Source: Phycisphaerae bacterium (GTDB lineage: Bacteria > Planctomycetota > Phycisphaerae > Sedimentisphaerales > Anaerohalosphaeraceae). Taken from it: DNA of 8,536 nt. The translations under genes were made by a program, and so were the position numbers. The DNA lies in contig PXAQ01000198.1 of the NCBI GenBank assembly GCA_003567095.1, positions 1-8,536 on the forward strand, written 5' to 3'. This document shows, piece by piece, positions 1 to 5,883 of the stretch. Within the stretch, counting starts at the first letter, position 1; each line of letters opens with the position of its first letter. The notes below the pieces were generated by a model. It saw only the letters and a program-made list of their open reading frames with translations, had not been told where the DNA came from and did no database searches.

Positions 1-1796
1 ACACCACCAGCCCCGTCTACGGGCAGATTGCCCGGGGGGTGGACGACTTTACCGATTTCGGCGAGCCGGGCCAGGCGCCGATCGACAACAGCGCGACGTT
101 TTTGAGCGGGCGGCGGTGTGTGTTCAATCCCGACGGGCGGCCCAACCGCGACCCGGTGGATTTGACATTGAGCGGCTGGGGGGACTTCCCCGGCGCCGAT
201 CAGCAGATGCCGATCTTTGCGCCGCCGGATTATACCGCGCCGACGACGGCGGGCGATTCGGAGTTCTGGACGGTGCGCGAGATGATTGAGTACGTGCTCT
301 CGCCGCAGTACAACCGGTACTGGGGGTTGTGGCCGATTGTCGATCCGGCCGGGCTGGTGGGCCTTGACCACGGCGATTTTAACGCGGTGATCGGCGACGT
401 GCTGGTCGACGGGCTGGGAGTCATCGACGCCTTGGCCGAGATATGCCGGGCGATTGGCTGGAATTTTCGTCAGGCCAACAGCACCGACGGGCCCAGCCTT
501 GAGTTTTACAAGCCCGGGCGGGCGTCCGGATCGAGCCGGTCGGCCGAGAATCCGACCATCCTGCACGAGCTGTGTGCGCCGGCGGTGGGCGGCGACCTGG
601 CCGAAGAGGTGCAGGCCGGCAAAAAGATGGTCGCCACCGGCGAGATCATCGCCGATGTTGCGGCGGTGATCAACAACCCGCTGGGGATGGGCAGCCCGGA
701 GATGTTTGAGTTTACCGCCGAGCTGGTGCCGGCCTGGGAGGATGCCGAGCTGGAGCCGGATACCGACAATGATTTTGAAAACCTGTTTTTGACCGAGGCC
801 CAGATCGCCGAGCTGGAAGACCCGGACAGTGTGGACTATTTTACGTATTATCATACGCGCGGGGCGGCGTTTCGCCGGGATGTGGGACGCAAGTGGGCCC
901 TGAACGAGTCCGGGCAGTATTCCCGCCTGCCGTATGATCGCGGCGGGCCGTTTGATTTTACCGATGTGCTGCCCGAGCAGTTTGTGACCGCCAACGGCAA
1001 GCGGCTGTACGGGCTGTTTAACCGGCAGCTGATGGCGTGCCTGACGCTGGATAAAGACGGCCTGAGCACGGTGGGGATTCGGGTGGAGTTTTCCTTTGAC
1101 GGCGGGACGAGCTGGCAGGAGATACCCTGTGCCCTGGAGAATCTGACCGGCGAGGCGGGGATTCGAATCCTCGAGCCGAACCTGGCCGACATTATGCCGA
1201 AGGTACCGGATGAAATTGTTGTCCTGGGCGATGCCGAGCTGAACTATTGGACAAGCCTGTGTCGCGACAAAGAGCAGAATTTACTGTTCAAGGAAGGGGA
1301 GTGGTTTACCCGGGTGCGGGTGACCGCGTCGATTCAGATGGACCAGCGTATCTGGTTTACCTCTTCGCCGACCGCCGCGTCGGGCAGCCCGTTGCAACAC
1401 CGCGCCGTCTTTGACTGGTCCGACCGGTATACGCGGCAGGTCAGAGCCGAGAGCAGCTCGTTTTATGCGTCCGATCTGCCGGCGTGGGCGACCGACCAGG
1501 CAAGCGATCTTGCGGATCATTTGCATGCGGTTCGGGCGTCCAATGAAGATGCATCGGTCAGCGGGGCGTTCGACCTGGACCGGTTGTGGCTGGATGCCGC
1601 AGGGGCGCCGACGTTCCGGATCGGTGACGGCATATACAACATAAGTGGACGCGACGTGTCTTTGTATTCAGCTCGGCCCGAACCCGGTGAGCCGGCCGGG
1701 GTGTATCCGGAGATTATTCAGATTACCTATGACGTTGAGCGACAAATCCAGCGGCTGATCACCAGAGATTTACGGCTGGCACCAAATATAAGATGA
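1..1796 (+). CDS. Phage tail/baseplate hub-like protein (5' partial)
   Basis: The reading frame is open from base 3 and ends at TGA 1794-1796. A GTG at 39-41 could serve as a start, but codons before it are open and read TTSPVYGQIARG, so the true start is probably outside the window and about 597 codons are seen. The protein is acidic, has no signal peptide or membrane segment, and is rich in Trp, Tyr, Asp and Gly. Around base 400-520 it has a helix-strand stretch (GVIDALAEICRAIGWNFRQ). Near 1090-1120 there is a beta segment, VEFSFDGGTSWQEIP, typical of bacterial beta-sandwich modules. The C-terminus has FRIGDGIYNISGRDVSL, then YPEIIQITYDVERQ and RLITRDLRL. That ending resembles phage tail hub or baseplate proteins, where a surface curve definition is followed by a final 'YPEI..I.YD...Q...L' strand. 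The assignment is from pattern only. A conserved planctomycete protein of unknown role is the main alternative. Confidence 0.5.
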   Translation, partial: TTSPVYGQIARGVDDFTDFGEPGQAPIDNSATFLSGRRCVFNPDGRPNRDPVDLTLSGWGDFPGADQQMPIFAPPDYTAPTTAGDSEFWTVREMIEYVLSPQYNRYWGLWPIVDPAGLVGLDHGDFNAVIGDVLVDGLGVIDALAEICRAIGWNFRQANSTDGPSLEFYKPGRASGSSRSAENPTILHELCAPAVGGDLAEEVQAGKKMVATGEIIADVAAVINNPLGMGSPEMFEFTAELVPAWEDAELEPDTDNDFENLFLTEAQIAELEDPDSVDYFTYYHTRGAAFRRDVGRKWALNESGQYSRLPYDRGGPFDFTDVLPEQFVTANGKRLYGLFNRQLMACLTLDKDGLSTVGIRVEFSFDGGTSWQEIPCALENLTGEAGIRILEPNLADIMPKVPDEIVVLGDAELNYWTSLCRDKEQNLLFKEGEWFTRVRVTASIQMDQRIWFTSSPTAASGSPLQHRAVFDWSDRYTRQVRAESSSFYASDLPAWATDQASDLADHLHAVRASNEDASVSGAFDLDRLWLDAAGAPTFRIGDGIYNISGRDVSLYSARPEPGEPAGVYPEIIQITYDVERQIQRLITRDLRLAPNIR

Positions 1797-1806
1797 TCGT
1801 TTAAAA

Positions 1807-1842
1807 GAGATTTATTGCCCGATTAAATTCGCAATAAATTTC
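1807..1842 (+). terminator. Possible terminator stem-loop after the tail-like gene
   Basis: A 12-bp stem (1807-1818 with 1831-1842, one G-T wobble, core ATTTATTGC/GCAATAAAT) encloses a 12-base loop, 11 bases after the stop codon at 1796. An A-rich run and then ATTTTTTAATT follow at about 1854-1865. The stem is AT-rich and the T run is not immediate, so this is a weak intrinsic terminator at best. Its position directly after a stop codon is the main support. Confidence 0.4.
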
Positions 1843-1873
1843 AAAAAAATAAAAATTTTTTAATTCGCGTTTT

Positions 1874-1901
1874 CCGCAAACAAGCCCCTGGCTTGATGCG
1901 G
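1874..1901. repeat. Imperfect palindrome CCGCA..CAAGCC/GGCTTG..TGCGG
   Basis: CCGCA (1874-1878) pairs with TGCGG (1897-1901), and CAAGCC (1881-1886) pairs with GGCTTG (1890-1895). The loop is three bases, with a two-by-one internal bulge. The 11 bp of pairing, mostly G-C at the ends, stand out in this AT-rich stretch. It could be a REP-like unit or a hairpin of a small RNA. No T tract follows on either strand, so a terminator is unlikely. Confidence 0.45.
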
Positions 1902-2052
1902 TCTTGTTCTGCGCGTTGCCCTTGTGCCATCTTCGTGCGCAAAATGCCATCTTGCATTTCGTTCTACAGGACCGATAAAAACAGCCTTTAACAGCATACA
2001 GGAAAAGGATGTTAATTTAAGGAAGATTACAAGATATTGTGTATTGCCTGGC

Positions 2053-2088
2053 TTTACCAGTTTACCAGAAAAAGACCCCAAAGACCCC
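2053..2088. repeat. Two adjacent short tandem duplications
   Basis: TTTACCAG is repeated exactly at 2053-2060 and 2061-2068. Two bases later AAAGACCCC is repeated exactly at 2071-2079 and 2080-2088. Each array has only two copies. Such pairs can come from replication slippage or from target duplication by inserted elements; nothing here separates the two. Confidence 0.5.
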
Positions 2089-2125
2089 TGAACCCGAGAG
2101 ACAACAATAGGCGATAAACTGATCA

Positions 2126-2148
2126 AAAATAAGGATTTTCCTGATTTT
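2126..2148. repeat. Inverted repeat, 9 bp paired, AT-rich
   Basis: AAAAT (2126-2130) pairs with ATTTT (2144-2148), and AGGA (2132-2135) pairs with TCCT (2139-2142) around a TTT loop. There is a single A-G mismatch between the two parts. Function unknown; it is one of several hairpins in the same noncoding stretch. Confidence 0.35.
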
Positions 2149-2240
2149 ATGGCCTAAGTTACTGCTTATAAAGAAGTAAAGGTTTTTTGAAAAAAATTGA
2201 AGTTTTCGCGCCCCAACAGACGATACCAGTATTGTAAAAG

Positions 2241-2268
2241 TTGCTCAGGTGCACAGAAGACCGATAAT
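2241..2268 (+). promoter_or_regulatory. Weak sigma-70 type promoter candidate
   Basis: TTGCTC (2241-2246) and GATAAT (2263-2268) are separated by 16 bases and face the small gene at 2424. The -10 box matches five of six consensus bases; the -35 box matches four. A perfect 6-bp dyad, ATACAA-GATG-TTGTAT (2273-2288), lies just after it, near the expected transcription start, and could be an operator. AT-rich DNA yields such matches by chance, so this is tentative. Confidence 0.25.
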
Positions 2269-2340
2269 CAAGATACAAGATGTTGTATGTGTCGGAAAGT
2301 TCAATAGCCTCATTCAGGATTCGAGGATACATTGTTAAGA

Positions 2341-2363
2341 GGCCGGAACGACTGTTTTCGGCC
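2341..2363 (+). other. Leader hairpin before the FlgM-like gene
   Basis: GGCCGGAA (2341-2348) can pair with TTTCGGCC (2356-2363), an 8-bp stem with one G-T wobble and a seven-base loop. A smaller CCGT-TCAG-ACGG hairpin follows at 2366-2377. Both lie within 85 bases upstream of the start codon at 2424. I looked for known riboswitch cores here and did not recognise one. Confidence 0.35.
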
Positions 2364-2423
2364 GACCGTTCAGACGGCAAGGATGGCTGGCTGGGCGGCC
2401 CATCTTGAGGTTGGATCATAGAT

Positions 2424-2738
2424 ATGAGAACACTGAAAACAAAACGCTTACATTTAGAAAAACAGCGGCTGGCGGATCGACACTGCCGGGTGCGCGTCGG
2501 AAAGGCCCCGCCTGAACAGACGTGGACAGCAACGGATTTTCCTGTCGAAAGGCTGGTACACCATCTCGAGACCAATCCGATTGGTCGGTTACTGAAGCTG
2601 ATCGCTGCTTTGCCGGATGTTCGGTATGAAAAAATCGAACAGGCCAAAAAGCAGATTTCCCTCTCCGACGAAGCGCTCGACGCCCGCCTGGACATGGCGC
2701 TGGATCGCGTTTTTGAAGAACTGACGACCGAAGGATAA
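2424..2738 (+). CDS. Small protein with FlgM-like (anti-sigma-28) C-terminus
   Basis: The product has 104 residues. The ATG at 2424 is preceded by an in-frame stop at 2406-2408 and a GAGG at 2407-2410, 13 bases away, which is a rather long spacing. The N-terminal 30 residues are very basic (MRTLKTKRLHLEKQRLADR). The C-terminal 40 residues read LPDVRYEKIEQAKKQI, then an Asp/Ala/Leu-rich helix ending RLDMALDRVFEEL. This matches the layout of the FlgM core, where 'dvR.ekv...k..I' is followed by a second amphipathic helix that binds the flagellar sigma factor. If correct, it would hold sigma-28 inactive in the cytoplasm until secretion. No flagellar gene is visible nearby, and the basic N-terminus is not a FlgM hallmark. 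The gene converges with spoVG. A small protein of unknown function is the alternative. Confidence 0.45.
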   Translation: MRTLKTKRLHLEKQRLADRHCRVRVGKAPPEQTWTATDFPVERLVHHLETNPIGRLLKLIAALPDVRYEKIEQAKKQISLSDEALDARLDMALDRVFEELTTEG

Positions 2739-2739
2739 G

Positions 2740-2771
2740 CGTCGTCCGACTCGGTATCGAGCCGACGGCTC
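2740..2771. terminator. Dyad between two convergent genes
   Basis: The 49-base gap between the FlgM-like stop (2738) and the spoVG stop (2788) holds CGTCG (2740-2744) pairing with CGACG (2763-2767) around an inner CTCG-GTAT-CGAG hairpin (2750-2761). An alternative hairpin is GAGCC-GAC-GGCTC (2759-2771). The location suits a shared bidirectional terminator, but neither strand has a following T run, so the function is uncertain. Confidence 0.3.
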
Positions 2772-2787
2772 ACGCACAGGCCATGGT

Positions 2788-3228
2788 TCAGGCGTGCGTA
2801 CCGTGGGGATGGTAGCTGTCTTCGTCTAGTTCCACCGGCTTGTAGCCCGGTTGCTTGGACCGCTCAAGCTCTTCGTGAAAGGCGGCCAGAACCGTCTGCT
2901 GGATCTTCCGCCGGCATTTGGTGTTGATCGGATGCGCGATGTCGGCGTGCAGCTTGACGCGTCCATGGTCATCGGGAGGGGTTCGATTTTCATCCAGCGC
3001 CGCGCCGCAGGTACTGCAGAATTTCGCACGCAGATGGTTTTTCCCGCCGCAGCGATTGCAATGGTCGCTCATTTTGCGGGAGGGCATGGCAACGAACAGG
3101 CCGCCGGAGCCCTCGATGATTTTGATATCCCGAATGACGAACTCATTGTCGATGGTTATTGAGCAAAAGGCCTTGAGACGGTCATCCTGGTTTGACACAA
3201 GCTTGACTCTGACTTCGGTGATCTCCAT
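2788..3228 (-). CDS. spoVG: SpoVG family regulator with an internal zinc ribbon
   Basis: The product has 146 residues. Residues 1-52 match SpoVG from its first residue ([10 protein letters not shown], then [20 protein letters not shown] and [10 protein letters not shown]). Residues 96-120 match its second half ([19 protein letters not shown]). SpoVG of Firmicutes is about 95 residues and joins these parts directly. Here some 40 residues are inserted, containing C57-N-R-C60 and C71-S-T-C74, a four-cysteine zinc ribbon, followed by a charged linker. SpoVG is a cytoplasmic DNA- and RNA-binding regulator in Bacillus, Staphylococcus, Listeria and Borrelia; its target here is unknown. The start is supported by GAGG at 3235-3238 with six-base spacing. 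The gene begins 19 bases after the ispE stop, so the two are surely co-transcribed. The His/Asp-rich tail ([12 protein letters not shown]) is extra. The family call is firm; how the ribbon changes function is unknown. Confidence 0.93.
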   Translation of the reverse strand: MEITEVRVKLVSNQDDRLKAFCSITIDNEFVIRDIKIIEGSGGLFVAMPSRKMSDHCNRCGGKNHLRAKFCSTCGAALDENRTPPDDHGRVKLHADIAHPINTKCRRKIQQTVLAAFHEELERSKQPGYKPVELDEDSYHPHGTHA

Positions 3229-3247
3229 AGTCTGCCTCGCGTAAGAG

Positions 3248-4174
3248 TTACCATCTATTGCAGCTGACGAATCTGCTGTCGCAGTTGTATTTCTCTTTGA
3301 GCCAGCGTTGCAGTCGAGGCATCTGCTGTCGGTCGGGGTTCAGGATGTACAGGGCTGAGCCGCTACCGCTCAGGCAGACCTTTCGACCGCAGAAGGCTTG
3401 GCACTGATTTTTCAGTTCTGCCAGTTCTCCATGTAACGAAAAACAGCTTTGTTCCAACATATTTGCGCATATTTTGGCTATAGAATCAATACTCTTTTTC
3501 CTTAAGAGTGGTTTTATCTGCCCGGCCCACCGCCGATACGCGTCCGGGTTGTGGGTGTAATTTTTATAAACACTTATTGTAGAAACACTTATATTCGGCA
3601 TCAAAACAAGGGCATCGAACGTGAAATGTTGCTCGACAGGCGATATTTTTTCCCCCCGCCCTGTGCAGATTGCCGCCTGTCCGTAGAGAAAAAAGGCGAT
3701 GTCGCTTCCCAGTTGGGCCGCGATGGTGTGCAGGACCTCCGGCGGCTGGTTCAATCCGGCAAAGCGGTTCAGTCCCATCAGGGCCGCGGCCGCATCGCTG
3801 CTGGCGCTGCCCAGGCCGGTGCCGGCGGGGATGTTTTTGGTCAGGGTCACCCGCAACCCGATTGAGCTCCCGGCATGGGCCAGCAGGGCCGCGCAGGCCC
3901 GATAGACCAGATTGTCCGGTCCCGACGGCGCCCAGTGCGGCCCGGTGCAGATCAGCTCAATGCCCTGGCCCTCTGCCGGTTCAAACAGCAACTCGTCGTA
4001 CCAGTCAATCTTGGTCATCAGCGTATCAATCTCGTGAAACCCATCGGGCCGCTTGCCCGCGATGAGCAGATAGAGATTGATCTTGGCCGGCGCAAAGACC
4101 TGCAGACCCCTGTCGGTGGTGATGAACGGCTCGGGCATTTGCATCTGTCCGTATACCAAATTCCTGTCAGACAA
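3248..4174 (-). CDS. ispE: 4-diphosphocytidyl-2-C-methyl-D-erythritol kinase
   Basis: IspE phosphorylates the 2-hydroxyl of CDP-methylerythritol with ATP, the fourth step of the MEP route to isoprenoids, in the cytoplasm. All three GHMP kinase motifs are visible: APAKINLYL (residues 28-36, with the substrate-site lysine K31), the ATP loop [14 protein letters not shown] (116-129), and LSGSGSALY (268-276). The expected catalytic aspartate is D158 in [12 protein letters not shown]. The length of 308 is slightly long for the family (about 280-290), due to the N-terminus. The first possible start is TTG at 4172-4174, directly after the TGA of the upstream dehydrogenase gene, with no clear ribosome binding site. 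ATG codons at residues 11 (4142-4144) and 13 (4136-4138) are good alternatives and fit the family length better. Translational coupling to the upstream gene is likely. The stretch encoding roughly residues 185-250 is noticeably AT-rich. Confidence 0.95.
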   Translation of the reverse strand: MSDRNLVYGQMQMPEPFITTDRGLQVFAPAKINLYLLIAGKRPDGFHEIDTLMTKIDWYDELLFEPAEGQGIELICTGPHWAPSGPDNLVYRACAALLAHAGSSIGLRVTLTKNIPAGTGLGSASSDAAAALMGLNRFAGLNQPPEVLHTIAAQLGSDIAFFLYGQAAICTGRGEKISPVEQHFTFDALVLMPNISVSTISVYKNYTHNPDAYRRWAGQIKPLLRKKSIDSIAKICANMLEQSCFSLHGELAELKNQCQAFCGRKVCLSGSGSALYILNPDRQQMPRLQRWLKEKYNCDSRFVSCNRW

Positions 4175-5824
4175 TCATATTTTCAGCAATGCCGCTTCGG
4201 CGGCTTTGGTCCAGAGGCCGTTGCTGAGGGCCGCGGCCGCAGCCGGCGCGGTATCGGCCAGCGCCCCCAGACCCGTCAGCTCGAGATCTGCACAATCGGG
4301 ATACACGACTATCCTGCCGGCGATGGTGTGGTTTTCCACTGCCCGAATACCGTCGATCGCGCCTTTCAGACCCGCAACCGCCGCGACGGAAATATTCGTA
4401 TCCAGCACGCCGTCCTGAACCTTTTTGAGCACGGTGAGCATATCGTCCAGCGTCGAGCCGCTGGTGCCGATAAAATAACAGCCCTTCTGGACATACGCGT
4501 CGATATCCACCGGCCCGCCGACGGTTGCGGCAATGCCCGCGAAAATGTTGATAATCGCCCCCGGCGCCGCATCGAGGACAGACTGGGCCACCAGTTCTGG
4601 CACCGGCGCCATAATCGCAAAATAATCAAATCGGACATCCGGCGGGTTTTGTGTCGGATTGTACGGCACATAGCCGACGGTGTTGGCCTCGGCCAGCGGG
4701 CCGGCAATCGCGGTCAGTGCCGCCAGTCGACCATTGTCCAGATCGCCGGCGTACACGGTCACATCCGGCACGCCTTGGCAGAGATTGCGAACGACGTGCA
4801 TCACGCCCATCGGGCCGGCGGCGCCGATGACATTGATCGCGTTTTTCGGGCGGATTTCGCCGGTCGCCGGAATCTGCCGGATGGCCTCAAGGGGGTCGCT
4901 GCCCGGCGTGCCGATCATCCGGATATTGCCGTAGTGAAAGCGGCCGATGGCGGTCTGAACCTCGCGCCCAAACGTTTTTCCGCATTGAATCAGGACGATA
5001 AGCCCGTTGTTGGCGGTTTTGGCAAACACCTGCTCCAATGTTTGCGGATTGGCACCGAAGTACAGGACATCGTCAAACGCCGCATCCGGCAACGTTGCGA
5101 TCGAATCAACCCTTTCCACGGGCATGGTCAGGGGGTTGTGCCTGGCCGCCAGCGTAATGGAGCCGGGCGTGCCGCAGGCCTTGAATAAATCAAACACCTT
5201 TTTTTCGCTGAACGAGTCATCGGCGACAATCAGCATCCTGCCGCCGGTCTTGAGCGCGGTTCGTTCGCGCACGACGTAGGCATCCTCCACACACGCCCAC
5301 GGCTCCACCAACGCCACCGCCGAGGCGGACAGCTTGTCATCGGCGGCGATCAGCATTGACCGTCCGTCCGGCGCGATGATGACCCGTTCATCCATCAGCA
5401 CATACTCCTGCAAGGCCCCTTCGAAGTTGTACCCGAATGCCGCGTTCGAGGCCGCCGTCGGCAACCAGCGATAGTCGGTCTGCACCAGGTAGCGCCCGCC
5501 CACCTGGGCCTGTTTGACCTGATCGCCAACCGCCACGACACGGACCACTGCCTCGTGACCCGGCACAGCCGGCTTGTCATTGGGCACGTAGCTTGCTATC
5601 TCGGCCAGCACCGTATCGTCAATTCCTGAGACAATCGGCCCCTTTCGGCCGTGCGAGTCAAACTGCTTGAGCAGCTTCAAATCGGAAAAGCAAAGTCCCA
5701 CCGCTTCCACTTTAGCCAGGATCTGATGCGGTCCGGGTTCAGGGACACCCTTTTGCGGGTTCCATGTCAACTCATCAGGGCCGGTCAACTGCACGGCTGT
5801 CTGCGATGTGGGTAATGCGGTCAT
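4175..5824 (-). CDS. Zinc-type medium-chain dehydrogenase with duplicated nucleotide-binding region
   Basis: The product has 549 residues, where the family usually has 340-420. The N-terminal catalytic domain shows GLCFSDLK (C45, S47, D48) and PGHE (88-91), with E174 in VEPWAC; these are the expected catalytic-zinc positions of medium-chain alcohol dehydrogenases. The four-cysteine structural-zinc lobe is absent. Two Rossmann-like units follow. The first (about 193-318) lacks a glycine motif; the second (about 328-470) has VIGAAGPMG (332-340) and then an acidic D361. The second unit and the ending GTSGSTLDDML (453-463) resemble L-sorbose-1-phosphate reductase (SorE type). A 39-residue Ala-rich tail follows. 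It probably oxidises or reduces a sugar or polyol, perhaps phosphorylated; the substrate is unknown. The ATG start has AGGA at 5832-5835 with seven-base spacing. The gene lies 59 bases after the PHP gene and its TGA abuts ispE. Confidence 0.8.
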   Translation of the reverse strand: MTALPTSQTAVQLTGPDELTWNPQKGVPEPGPHQILAKVEAVGLCFSDLKLLKQFDSHGRKGPIVSGIDDTVLAEIASYVPNDKPAVPGHEAVVRVVAVGDQVKQAQVGGRYLVQTDYRWLPTAASNAAFGYNFEGALQEYVLMDERVIIAPDGRSMLIAADDKLSASAVALVEPWACVEDAYVVRERTALKTGGRMLIVADDSFSEKKVFDLFKACGTPGSITLAARHNPLTMPVERVDSIATLPDAAFDDVLYFGANPQTLEQVFAKTANNGLIVLIQCGKTFGREVQTAIGRFHYGNIRMIGTPGSDPLEAIRQIPATGEIRPKNAINVIGAAGPMGVMHVVRNLCQGVPDVTVYAGDLDNGRLAALTAIAGPLAEANTVGYVPYNPTQNPPDVRFDYFAIMAPVPELVAQSVLDAAPGAIINIFAGIAATVGGPVDIDAYVQKGCYFIGTSGSTLDDMLTVLKKVQDGVLDTNISVAAVAGLKGAIDGIRAVENHTIAGRIVVYPDCADLELTGLGALADTAPAAAAALSNGLWTKAAEAALLKI

Positions 5825-5883
5825 TGTGTCGTCCTGTCGTCTGCTTCTTGTCGTTCAGGTCAGTCGTGTCAGCCGCCTGATGC

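Larger units (their letters stand above)
1797..2423. other. AT-rich noncoding stretch with several inverted repeats
   Basis: I see no convincing gene here. The stretch is clearly more AT-rich than both flanks, at least to about 2340. It carries inverted repeats at 1807-1842, 1874-1901, 2126-2148, 2273-2288 and 2341-2363. TGCCATCTT occurs twice, 20 bases apart (1925-1933 and 1945-1953). Two short tandem duplications sit side by side at 2053-2088. Open frames on the - strand in this stretch have no recognisable domain and no supported start. It may be a noncoding repeat element, a decayed mobile remnant at the edge of a phage-derived region, or a long 5' region of the small gene at 2424. A single copy cannot tell these apart. 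Confidence 0.5.

Noticed and set aside
1860..2126. - strand open frame of 88 codons in the noncoding stretch
   Set aside because: Low-complexity mixed composition, covers several inverted repeats and tandem duplications, and no ribosome binding site stands out. Similar short frames can come from repeated noncoding DNA.
2341..2423. Cyclic-di-GMP or other riboswitch in the leader of the FlgM-like gene
   Set aside because: Hairpins are present, but the conserved core bases of the riboswitch classes I know were not found.
2159..2773. - strand open frame of 204 codons opposite the FlgM-like gene and extending into the noncoding stretch
   Set aside because: Ser/Arg-rich sequence typical of an antisense frame, no domain and no supported start. 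The FlgM-like + strand frame is the better reading.
3491..3509. ACTCTT/AAGAGT hairpin inside ispE as an internal regulatory element
   Set aside because: A 6-bp stem in an AT-rich coding stretch is expected by chance and nothing else supports a function.
3875..5188. Long + strand open frame of 437 codons opposite the dehydrogenase and ispE
   Set aside because: It is the antisense of two clear genes in a GC-rich region, is unusually rich in Arg, Gly and His, and has no domain pattern of its own.
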